Assembly (NCBI GenBank): GCA_003640385.1 | Contig: RCAB01000013.1 | Span: 248,001 to 312,000 of the forward strand | DNA length: 64,000 bases | Direction: 5' to 3' | Origin: Setaria digitata | Lineage: Eukaryota > Nematoda > Chromadorea > Rhabditida > Setariidae | Shown here: positions 1 to 9,724 of the stretch, in pieces | Layout: the number at the start of each line of letters is the position of its first letter | How positions within the stretch are numbered: the stretch's first letter is position 1 | The notes under the pieces: model-generated | What the model saw: only the letters and a program-made list of their open reading frames with translations | Databases searched by the model: none | Told to the model about the DNA's origin: nothing | Position numbers and translations under genes: made by a program

Positions 1-143
1 TGAAATTGGAAAATCTGGTGCATACACTTTTCCAGCACAGCTTTCTGATCATTTTCAGAACGAATCTTGAGAGCCTCAAAGCGAGCAATGAAAGTCTCAA
101 CAGTGATACCAGTGGCTTTGCTTGTCACCTCTACCGTATCCAT
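1..143 (-). CDS. Unrecognised protein, N-terminal 47 residues, runs off the left edge
   Basis: A reading frame starts with ATG at 143 on the minus strand and stays open to the window edge (47 codons plus 2 bases). It begins MDTVEVTSKATG and continues with a charged helical stretch (FIARFEALKIRSENDQK). I do not recognise the family. An AG dinucleotide preceded by a T-run lies two bases before the ATG, as expected for a spliced-leader acceptor. The next gene upstream on the same strand stops at 256, so only 112 bp separate the two, which suggests this is the second cistron of an operon. Codon use is balanced and looks coding. The C-terminal part is outside the window, so function cannot be judged. 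Confidence 0.6.
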   Translation of the reverse strand, partial: MDTVEVTSKATGITVETFIARFEALKIRSENDQKAVLEKCMHQIFQF

Positions 144-255
144 AGCTAAAAATTTTCCTTACACTCTTTGAAAGGAACGAGCGAGTAGAAATGATCAAAG
201 CTTAATTCGAATATTTCGATGAGCGGTATTGGAGGGGAGGCATTTCAAAATAATG
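144..255 (-). promoter_or_regulatory. Putative operon intercistronic region
   Basis: These 112 bp lie between the stop codon of the upstream minus-strand gene (256) and the ATG of the next one (143). The length is close to the roughly 100 bp that is typical between cistrons in nematode operons. I see no AATAAA on the minus strand. A T-run followed by AG sits just before the downstream ATG and would serve as the trans-splice acceptor. Operon processing is an inference from spacing and orientation. Confidence 0.4.
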
Positions 256-836
256 TCAACCTGTTTTGATAAGCTTTGCTGCTGCTTCAAGACGCATATC
301 GACCAATTGCAAACCCTTCATGTTACGCTCAAGACTAAAACAATTTTTTCATCAATGATCACAAACAACATTATGAATCATGACAGTACCCAAAAATTCA
401 TGAACTTATTAAATCTGATATCAGACAGTCGACAACAGTAGAGTCTCTCTCAACAAATCTGATAAGTACAGAATTCCGAACTTATGAAACAGTTAAGTTT
501 TGAAATCAAAGCGAAAAAAACAGACAGCTTAGAAACTTCTTTACAAACGCGTTGTGACTGCTTTAAATTCTCTTCATTATCTATATTTTGCGCAAGGAGT
601 GCTTTCGAATCCTTCCACATATTTTCTTCCTCTTTCTCGAAAGCTTCTTTCTGAAATTCCCCGGTTAGTTCTAATTATATGAATTTCGATATCTGCAACG
701 AAACAAACAGTCTTATAGCTAGTTGCAACATGCAGACCTCTTTAAGTAACGTCTTGCGCTTCTTGGACAGTGCTGTCGTCGAATGTGCCCTATCACTTTG
801 TTTCGACTGGGGAGGTGTACTTGCAGCGGCGTCCAT
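256..836 (-). CDS. Small (100 aa) coiled-coil protein, unrecognised
   Basis: Three exons join in frame on the minus strand: 836-738, 650-526 and 334-256, giving 303 bases (100 residues and TGA). Donor and acceptor phases agree (0, then 2). The N-terminus (MDAAASTPPQSKQSDRAHS) is low in order, followed by a basic patch (KKRK) and then a long, highly charged helix, residues about 30-98, with heptad-like spacing of hydrophobics. No catalytic motif is visible. Length and composition resemble small subunits of coiled-coil complexes such as vesicle-tethering or kinetochore assemblies, but I cannot assign it. It would be the first cistron of the two-gene cluster and is divergent from the PUF gene. 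The donor at 525 (GTCTGT) is the least certain junction. Confidence 0.6.
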
Positions 837-1830
837 AGTGAATCTTAATATTGGTTTATCAGTAAGTTTAAAGAGCTTATCAGTTGCAATGAAAGTTCAC
901 GTGGGTAAGTGTGTACCGTGAGAACAGGGCACTGAATGTGGTGTTAACTTAACTGAACAATGAACGAGTTAGTCGTGAACAAAACATTTGGCTTTCATAT
1001 GCTAGACTCTACGGCCACTACCAGCTGTAAGCAAGTAAACATAAAATATATTAAATTTGAATCCCAGGCTTAGGCAAAATTTACGACGAAATAAAAGAGG
1101 AGCGAAACATCAAATTTAAATTCCAAACTTGAATAAATTCTAAACTAACGAAACGAAAGAGATTAGGCCAGCTGAGAATGTCTTGCAGTACTGCACAGAA
1201 CATGAAATCTTTCCATTTGCACGTGAATTCGATAGGCGGGATTTATATTCTACACGCAGACCCTTTCTATGACTCGTATCAACACACAAAGCCTTCCTTT
1301 CTAGATTCATCTCCAGCTCGTAGATACGTCAGTACGCTCGCTCGACGCACGTGAACGTCATCTGCAGCGTTGCACAACATGCACGTCTAGACACGACGTG
1401 CACTTCGGTTTTCACCATGTTATTCACTGCAACGAAGAGAAGAGACTGTCAGAAGAGTGTTCCGGGCTGAGGAGTCAAAAAGGTCAAAGGGGTCACTTCT
1501 CAATCAGTCCACAGATATTCTCGTTGCCATTTGTACTTTCCTAGTACTTCCAGCGAGCCTTTCGTTCCGTCGTCTCCATTTTTTTCTTTAATTGCACAGA
1601 TCATCATATAGTTAATTAGCATCTTTACCCAATGTTATCAGTGGAGATTCTGCAGTTGGGGATCCTATGAACTCGCAAGTATGCTGAAGCAAGTTATTCA
1701 CAACCTTCCAGAAATTTTCAGAAGTTGTCACAAACAATTAGGGCAATAAGTCCACCTGAGCTAAATCATAATTTCAGCTGCAAACTAAAGTGATAAGGGC
1801 TGGGATTGTATTTGGCGTGCTAGTAGAGTA
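837..1830. promoter_or_regulatory. Divergent intergenic/promoter region
   Basis: About 1 kb between the divergent minus-strand cluster and the plus-strand PUF gene, with no convincing exon on either strand. The stretch around 1320-1410 is clearly richer in GC and CpG than its surroundings. It holds a CACGTG E-box-like hexamer near 1348 and a perfect inverted repeat at 1381-1401. A bidirectional promoter is the likely content, by position only. Confidence 0.35.
1381..1401. repeat. Perfect 7-bp inverted repeat in the divergent promoter
   Basis: GCACGTC at 1381-1387 and its exact reverse complement GACGTGC at 1395-1401 flank a 7-bp spacer. It lies in a CpG-rich island in otherwise AT-rich sequence. 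It could be a transcription-factor dimer site, but no specific factor can be named. Confidence 0.4.
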
Positions 1831-4800
1831 ATGCAGCAGACGACGACCGTTTCATCAGTACAATACAATTTCCAGCCCTCGCCGGATATTTATTCACAAT
1901 ACGGTACGACCAGGTTATATGCTTCCTTCTCACTTTCTATCCCTACCTCTCATTCTTTTCCATCGTCCACACTTTCTGTTCGTACAGGAGTACTCTTGAA
2001 ATATCCAGTTCTTAGATATCGAAAAAAGCTTTCGTTAAAGAATCCCTCTATCCGGTCCACTCAGGACACTTCCGGACATATGGTATTGGGTTATTTGTAG
2101 AGAAATAATATTTCACAGTTATGTAATTAATGATTATTTTAGAACAGATGGGTAGAGAAGTTGCCACAGATCAGCTGTGCCAGAGTATATCGTCTATCAC
2201 GGTTGTTCTATGTACTTGTGATTAATCATATAGTCAGAGTAACTAACCCTTTATTAAAAACAGGAGGTCCATTTCTAATTTAAACTGCATTTCATGTCTT
2301 TTTTTCTAAATTACGCAATTTTAGGTCAGTGACAAGGAAAGTAGAGCTAATGAGGCACGTTGGTGTTCTCCGTACAGTCAGTACACTGAGAGCTCTGGTT
2401 ATACCTATACAAATCCAGCGGAACATCAGTTGGTAAGCATGGTACTTGATGACAGTAACCAACAAACAGCAGCTGTATTTTTCCCTTCATGGAGTCTGAG
2501 TATGTATATAATTGGTACCTCTTATCACAAGGACTCTGACAGACGGTGCTTTCTAATGCGCTTGTGCTGTGCTGGATACTTAACTATTGTGTTGTTGTTA
2601 TATTTATTTGTAAGCCACCTAGTATGCAATCAGTTTATCTGCTCGATAAATCCTTCTAAGAGTTTTGCTTCAACATTGCTTTGTTGTTTTATCTGCATGC
2701 ACGATTTTCGATGAAACCTTCCGAAACCTTGTTAAGAATTAAAGGCTTAAATATAAGTTAAATACAAATCGTATGACTTTAGGCTTTCGACAAAATCTCT
2801 CCTTACTTAGCATCTTAAATCGTGACAGTTTCTGAAAGTCTGATTGTTTACATACATATTCACTTCCTAAATTAAGTGCTTTTATCTTTTAATAATTGTG
2901 GTCGGTGGATTAGATTTTCAAAACCCGAAAATTTAGTTACTTTAGAAAATTAAAACAGCTAAACTATTAGGAGGTGCAAATTTTAAATTAGCTTTGCATC
3001 GTTTTTTTTTTTTTTTGGATTGTATATCAAAAATTTATGGAAGTAGAATGTAATAGGTTTTTTCTTTTTTTTAGATGGCATGTGATAGCTGCGTGCAACA
3101 GTGCGAAGTGTCACATATGAGTACCTTGAGAAATGGTGGATGTTGGGATGCGTACGAATGGTTTGATTTGTACTTTCTGTTGTAGAATCTTTTAAGTGCT
3201 TAAGAGTTTACCGCTTATTGTAACTGTTAATAATGTCTTTAGTTATGGCTTAAACAACAATGTTGAAGTAATGCAGCCAACATTATTTTATCTGCTGACA
3301 TCAGGTTGCATTGCAAATTTCGGCAAAGACGAAAAAGGCAGCCGGTAAGATCTGAGCAAAGTCTTCGGTCATTATACCGAATACTTTATTTTCGAATCGA
3401 AAAGAAAGTAAATGGTAACGATAATTTATGTTTCTTCAGGTTTGTGCAAGATGAATTTGCAAAAAGCTCGCCCGCTGTTCGTCAAATGATGTTTGATTAT
3501 CTTTTCGAAAGAGGTGGATTTGATTGGTTTTGTAACGATCCGCATGGAAATTTTATCATTCAGGTACATTTTATTAAATTTTAAATGAATTGAAAAGTTA
3601 TGAATATTCTCTTAATTGCAGAAAATTGCGATGGAAGCTTTTCCTGGCATTGAACAAGCCAGAGTTGCCGAGCATGTAGCAAGTAAAGTGGTTAAGATGT
3701 GTTCAAACCGTTATGGGAGCCGAATTATGCAGCGTATTTTCGAAAGGTTTGATTTTGGATACAGAGTGGAACTACTAAATAAGCTAAGTGGATCAGAATG
3801 TTTCCTAGCGGTTGACAGCTGTGCTACGCACGTCATGCAGGTCTGTTTGCATTTTAAGTTCTTAAAAGATATTGTATTTTTAACTCAGCTTTGATTCTGA
3901 ACTAAATTCAAAGATAGTAAAGTAGAATTTACAGAAACTGTTTGGACTTTTCCCGCCGACAAAATATAGTTTCATCGTGATAGCTTTGACACTTTCCAAA
4001 GAGAATTTCAAGCAAGTTGTTCAAAACAAATATGGGTGTCGCGTGATACAGTCTGCTTTAGAGGTAAGTTTGTTTAGTTTTGTAATTATAGAACAAAAAA
4101 CTTGCTAGCATCGCGCTGTAACAGTGATTATCTGGATTTTTTGGCACCAAATAATTTAGTTCAATTCATGAATACCTAGAGCTTATCCATTCTGTTACTT
4201 CTCAGGAACTTGAAGTAGCGGCATGTACCACGCGCTATGCCAATAATCCAAATGAATTCAAGACAGCAAGACGACTTTTAAATAAGCTTATGCGACGACT
4301 GACAGAGAACTGCGTTGAATTCACCGATCATCAATTCGCGAACTACGTTATGCAACACGTAATCACCTCTGAGTTCCATCCTGAAGCTCGAGACTATATT
4401 ATTAAGAATGCTATTCTGTACGTCTTTTATTCTGTTAATACTAATGGACGATTGGATAGATATTAACACACAAGAAAAGTGGGAATAATCTAACTAAATA
4501 AAGATCAGGTGTGAGGACTTACCTTCCAGGAACAGTAGAATGAAAGGATGAAAGTAAAGAAATTTATATGGTAATATATGACTTCTATGTTAAGAAGTAG
4601 ATCATTAGAAGGATTTTATTTACCAAACAAGTTTTAATATGCCTTATATCAAGATTTGTAAATCTTGACCGGTTAGTTCCTTTTCATATTCGTGTTTTCT
4701 TATTGTCAGGAAATTTTTTTTTTTTTTTTTTGTAGGAGCAATGTGTTAACATTATCACAAGAAAAGTTCGCTTCTCACGTCGTCGAAAAATCGCTGAAAC

Positions 4801-5392
4801 ATGCCTCACCGAAAGTACTCCATTGTCTGATGAGCGAAATCTTTGATGGTTATGTAAAGGATGAGTGAGTTTAGTTCGGGATTTGAAGCTAAGAATTTCT
4901 GAATGCTTACTAACTTTAATATGGATATATTATACATAAATTTGCATATAGGGAGAACGAGGAACGGAGGAGGATAAATTTTTCAGACATGACATATCTT
5001 CAAATAATTCCTTGCGCGGTTTATTTTGTGCATGGATCTCCTAGAAATAACATACCGTTTTTAACCTACCCCATTCAGTCAATCCTCTAGTTAAGCTATT
5101 AACACTTCAAGTCTTTCATCGTAGATAACGTAGAAGCATGAAGTCTTATGATGCCAAATTGATCACTTCCAGCAAAGGACGTGATGCACTTGATATTATG
5201 CTATTCGACCAGTATGGAAATTACGTTGTGCAAACAATGATTAACGTATCAATTGAAGTACATGATGATAGACGAGAAGGTGATCTGATATGGCTGGCTC
5301 GCCTTTCTGAACGAGTCTCTAGACATGAGTCTCGATTATTGAGATATTCATCTGGTAAAAAAATAATCGAAAAAATGAAACAGGTGCTTTAA
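1831..5392 (+). CDS. PUF (Pumilio/FBF family) RNA-binding translational regulator
   Basis: Eleven exons join in frame: 1831-1903, 2143-2201, 2325-2432, 3075-3135, 3305-3344, 3440-3563, 3622-3840, 3935-4063, 4206-4417, 4736-4864 and 5134-5392, coding for 470 residues. Residues about 98-460 hold eight PUF repeats. The base-contacting cores are SR..Q (R1, 113-117), NF..Q (R2, 151), SR..Q (R3, 188), TH..Q (R4, 224), CR..Q (R5, 263), NY..Q (R6, 317), SH..E (R7, 355) and NY..Q (R8, 414). PUF proteins bind 3' UTRs in the cytoplasm and repress or destabilise mRNAs, often in the germ line and in stem cells. The N-terminus is only about 97 residues, Ser/Tyr/Gln-rich and shorter than in fly or vertebrate Pumilio. 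The repeats are solid; exons 2 and 4 use weak donors (GTTGTT, GTGGAT), so the N-terminal model is less certain. Which nematode PUF class it belongs to cannot be settled by eye. Confidence 0.9.
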
Positions 5393-8310
5393 TCAAATAT
5401 TATGGTTTTCTAACTATCAAGATCTTCATTTATGATTTTGCTTCACGTTTTAGACCGAATTGTCGGGATTTTACAATCTCATAAAGCTGGAATCCTAATT
5501 TTGGATTGATTTAAATTTACGATGTTTGCAAAGGTCAGATTACCAAACTATTTTTAAAACCAGTTTTCCATTCCATTTTGGACAGAAAGATTGTTAAAGT
5601 TTAATATCCTAGTATAGTTATGTTTTGACTGAGTTTTGACTCTTGTATTTTATTTCCTGGGCTCGGTATTTTTTCTGCATTTTTCGATTCAGTTGTTCGA
5701 TCCCGTAGAGAAAGTGTAAGGTAAGCAGTGGATGAAAGAGACGAGGTCAGTGGTCTATCTGAGAAGTTAGCCGGATCATTTTGACTTTGGTTAATGAAGA
5801 ATTAGTAGCCTTATTATTATTTCAACTGCAAATGAACACGAAGTAAACGGCATAATATAATATGATTTATAGTGCGCTGTTTGATCGGAGTTATTATAAT
5901 TAATTCACGAATAGCATGTAGAGCAGCAATTTGGAGAATAACTGTGGAACGTTTTAATCACGTCACTTTGCTAAGTGCCTAATGCCCAGTTTTTTTTCGT
6001 GAGTCTTGTGTTTGTGTTTCCGGTTTTTGTTTTTTTTTTTTTCATATATATGTTCTGAAATTTGCATATTCATGTTTTAATCGTTTTCCAAGCATTGTTT
6101 TACAGTTTATATTAGTGTTAGCTTCCAGCTTCCATTCATTTTGTTGTCAGTCTTGCCGAATATTATCCTTGGCTGTCAGACACTTGTACAGCTAGGTTTT
6201 AGGGAATTAATGGTGATGGCAGTGATTGTCCTTTAATCCCATAGCTGTATACTTTCAACATATTTCTTATATCTGTGTTGCGGTGTAGTTATTATGTGAA
6301 TTAAGGCATTCATTCAATGCTTCCGAGACGTGCAGGCTGTCATTTTCGATTTGTGTATAATTTGTGCTGTTAATAAAGTTTTTTGATGTGACATTTGGAT
6401 TACTTAGCCACTTTTATATTGCCACTGAGATGGGGATATCGATCCATTCGATTTAAGAAATATGCGAAAATGGCTTGAAGAGAACCGAGTATTTTAAGGA
6501 TAGGTTTCATTCAGTTAGTATGATAAGAGGAAGATTTACATATATAAGTGAAGCAAAGCCCCATGGAAGTTCAGGTAGTAGATGTCTTACCCGGTATAGT
6601 GAAGTACTGCCCATTGCAGTCTTGCTGATGGCACTGGTGGATGAGTTCAGGAAAGACTTATTCTACTAACAAAATGGATTTTGAGGCCAAAAGCTTTACT
6701 AATTTTTTTTTTTATATTTGCATTTACTTCAGCCATAATTGGTTACTCTCCTAGGTGTAAATCAGAATCACCTATTTCCACTAAATACTGATTTCAAGTA
6801 ACCTTTTCAATATCATTAAATACTTCCACGCACATCATTATTATGTCGATCTCTATTAATTTTTGCTTCCATCTATGTTTAGCTTTCCATGCATTATTAT
6901 CAGCTGTTGATAGAATGTCTATTGAACAGTCTTTTGTAAATTTTTTCATTGTAAACAACCACTTAGATGACTGATTACAAAGAAATTAATGTGTTACTTA
7001 ATATACATTTGTCTTGTGAGTAGAAAGTTTTGTTGTTATTAAAATGATCTCCGAAGTGAGTCAAATGAAATTGAACATTTCTCGATTCATCTTCTTATCA
7101 AATGTCATCTTTTTTCCTCTATGGTAGAGGCAAAAAGAGAGACTCGCACTTAATACGCAATGTGACAGTGAAGAATGAATTTTGAGATGAAGCAGAATGT
7201 CATCATTTTCTCGCCAGAGACTTGTCTTCGATTTTAGCAGCAGATTTGTTGTAAGTATTCCAGTTCTAATTTAACTCCCAACTCAAGTTTACATTTCCTT
7301 CATTTTATGATTATCCGTCCTTATGATGCTTTTATTTATGAAATTATTATGAGAAATTATTTAGTGAATTAAAAATGAATATGAAAGCGCTTCATTTTTA
7401 TTTACTTGAATTACAAAAATCTCCATGAATAATATTTGAAGAATGAGTTTTGCTTTAAGGATTTGACTTTTTCTCTCCCAAGTAAATTGGCAATTTGTTG
7501 AATTGCATTGGGATTTCAAAAACGATTTTCTCTCTAGAAAGAACAAGCTACTACTACTTTTTGTTTACTAGTCTTTCTTATAATTCACATCATCTGTTCT
7601 AGTTCCGTCTTTACATTTTATAGTCAAAATTATGTTTGACTTTTATGGAAGATCGAATTTTGCAAGAACTATTTTGAAGATACAAATGATAGTAAACTCG
7701 GCAAAAAGGCAGTATAGATGGTGATAAGACATATGGGCACCTTATAAAGTGAAATTAGTAAGGTGTCTTTAACTGGTGAAGAATTTAAACTGAAATCAAT
7801 TTATGTACGATTAATATTTCGTGTGTAATGAATTAATGAAAAGTGAATGAATGGCAACAATGTCCAGATGATTTGAAAGCGAAGAAAAGCAATAGCAATA
7901 TTGTTTGAATTAAGTATTATTTTTTGTCAGTTACATTCATTTATGGACTCCACCTCTCCGGATCCGTTACCACAGCTCACTTCTGCTGTTCTCACTTATA
8001 ATCATTGTTGAATTAGATCACGAAAATCCTTCTCTTCGATAGAAACATTTTAAAGTTCAAGTTAATCTTTTCTATTAGTTCGAAAATTTGCTCTGATTGT
8101 GCTAAATAATATTTCTTTTTTACTACTAGTATAATTTCTGTGCTTGCTTTCTTCACTTACAAATCTTATAATTTCTTATTTCCACTACTTTATAGAACAG
8201 AGAAGTTTTCTGATAACACTCTGCGTTAACGGCTCATCTTATAAATGTTGATGTACCAACTTTTGCAGTGACAATTTCCAGGGGAAGATATTTTGAGGAG
8301 CTTAGCCTGA
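5393..8310. other. PUF 3' UTR and intergenic DNA
   Basis: No exon is convincing here. The sequence is AT-rich with T-runs. A poly(A) signal AATAAA at 6372-6377 would give the PUF gene a long 3' UTR of nearly 1 kb, which fits a post-transcriptionally regulated regulator. Open frames near 6475 and 7361 have non-coding composition. Confidence 0.4.
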
Positions 8311-8881
8311 ATGTCAAATTGGCATCTAAGAAGGAGGAATGGTATTCCTAAAAGGTTATTCTCTGAAATTAACTCTTTTTCGTTTTTATGCAATTCCATT
8401 TAAGCTGAATATGTTTGCAGGCTTCCATCAAAGGCAGTGATAAGCTTGCAAATTTATCCACGTGTGGCAGAATTCATTTCATTCCTTACTGGTGCTACAA
8501 AGCATGTACTCACCAATGATGGCCTTTCACGTTTGGTGATTAAAATCAAATGCAGTAATAATAACTTGTATAAGGTGTGCCCTGTATTCTCTTTCCTTGA
8601 TCCTGGTAGTTCTCGAGACTTGGAGGTATATGTTTTATTTTTTTGCAATAATTATGTGATATGCCTCTAATTTCTCACGGAGCTTTTCTGCAAACTTCAT
8701 TTTTGTTATTTGAAATTCGAAATTCTTGCAGATTTCAAGAGACAGTGGTCCAGCTCGTAATGATCTTTTGTTAATTGTTTACAAAGCAGCGGGATCACAG
8801 GATTCTGATGAAAGAGAAGCATTTAAAGCAGAAACAATGACCAGTCGTCTGAAACTTCCACTGCTTGTCCGTGATGGGTAA
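8311..8881 (+). CDS. Major sperm protein (MSP) domain protein
   Basis: Three exons, 8311-8354, 8421-8625 and 8732-8881, join in frame to 132 residues. An AG after a pyrimidine run ends at 8280, upstream of the ATG, so a trans-spliced leader is plausible. After a short basic N-terminus (residues 1-19) comes an MSP immunoglobulin-like fold: KHVLTNDGLSRLVIKIKCS, a CSNNN.Y.V.PVF.FLDPG block and an ISRDSGPARNDLL strand pair, matching the small sperm-specific MSP-domain class of nematodes rather than the cytoskeletal MSPs. Such proteins are abundant in amoeboid sperm. Residues after EAFKAE (about 112-132) form an extra tail. The domain is clear. The first exon is less certain: an alternative exon at 8269-8341 also keeps frame but has no start codon. 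Confidence 0.8.
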
Positions 8882-9724
8882 CAATCTTGATTAAATTCAT
8901 TTTAGTCAAAGTCGCCATCAGAACATTGCTTTTTTCTCGTGTCAAATAGCATTAAATCACAAGCATCGTGCTGCTTTACTTTCAATCATTAGCTAACAAA
9001 AGCATCTCCTAACTTCTTCCTGCCACTAATACTTCTGGAAAATATTAGATGCCGCGAAAATTCGATCTATCTGAATTGATAAACTGTTAACACATAATTT
9101 GGTTTGCAACTTCTCGGGAAGTCGCTTTTGTGATAATTTTTTTTCATTTCTGTGACTAAAAAATGTTTTCTATTTTAGATGCAACGGTTATGACATCAGT
9201 GTTATCTGTTGCTGCTATTTAAATATTTCATATATTCATAATTCATAACATAAAAAATTATTGTAATTGAAATTATGGTAATAGTATTTGGACCCTCAGA
9301 AGCGTTCATATTTCTTGCTAACTTTGCTAAATTAATATTAATTGAATTGCACTTAAATTATATAGAAAGGTTAATGGTAATATAAAAAGGCAATTAACGG
9401 CTAATGTATCTTTCCTTAATTGGTCTTGCAAATTATTACCAAATCTTTCTGGATTCATCTCTTAATTTTATTTTGTGTTAATTTCGGTGCAAATAAAGAA
9501 TTTCGCAGAGCAGTATGTGGAACGCGCTAAACGTGGCATATACTTATATTCCTGAATAAATTGAATTTTAAAGTTAGTCATTACGAATGACAAGAGAAGA
9601 AGCAATGAAACCACTTTCTCAATGAGTTCGGTTCACGTAAATAGGTCGATATTAAACAGTGATAAATTGATTCGGCGCATATACTTGATTAATGTTTACT
9701 CCTTTCTAGTGCTAAATTTGCAGT
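8882..9724. other. Intergenic, nothing recognised
   Basis: AT-rich sequence with many in-frame stops on both strands. An AATAAA at 9492-9497 could end the MSP-domain transcript but is far from its stop codon. Confidence 0.3.

Noticed and set aside
8269..8341. Alternative first exon of the MSP-domain gene
   Set aside because: Keeps frame through GAATG/gtattc but offers no start codon; the ATG at 8311 with donor AAAAG/gttatt gives a complete model.
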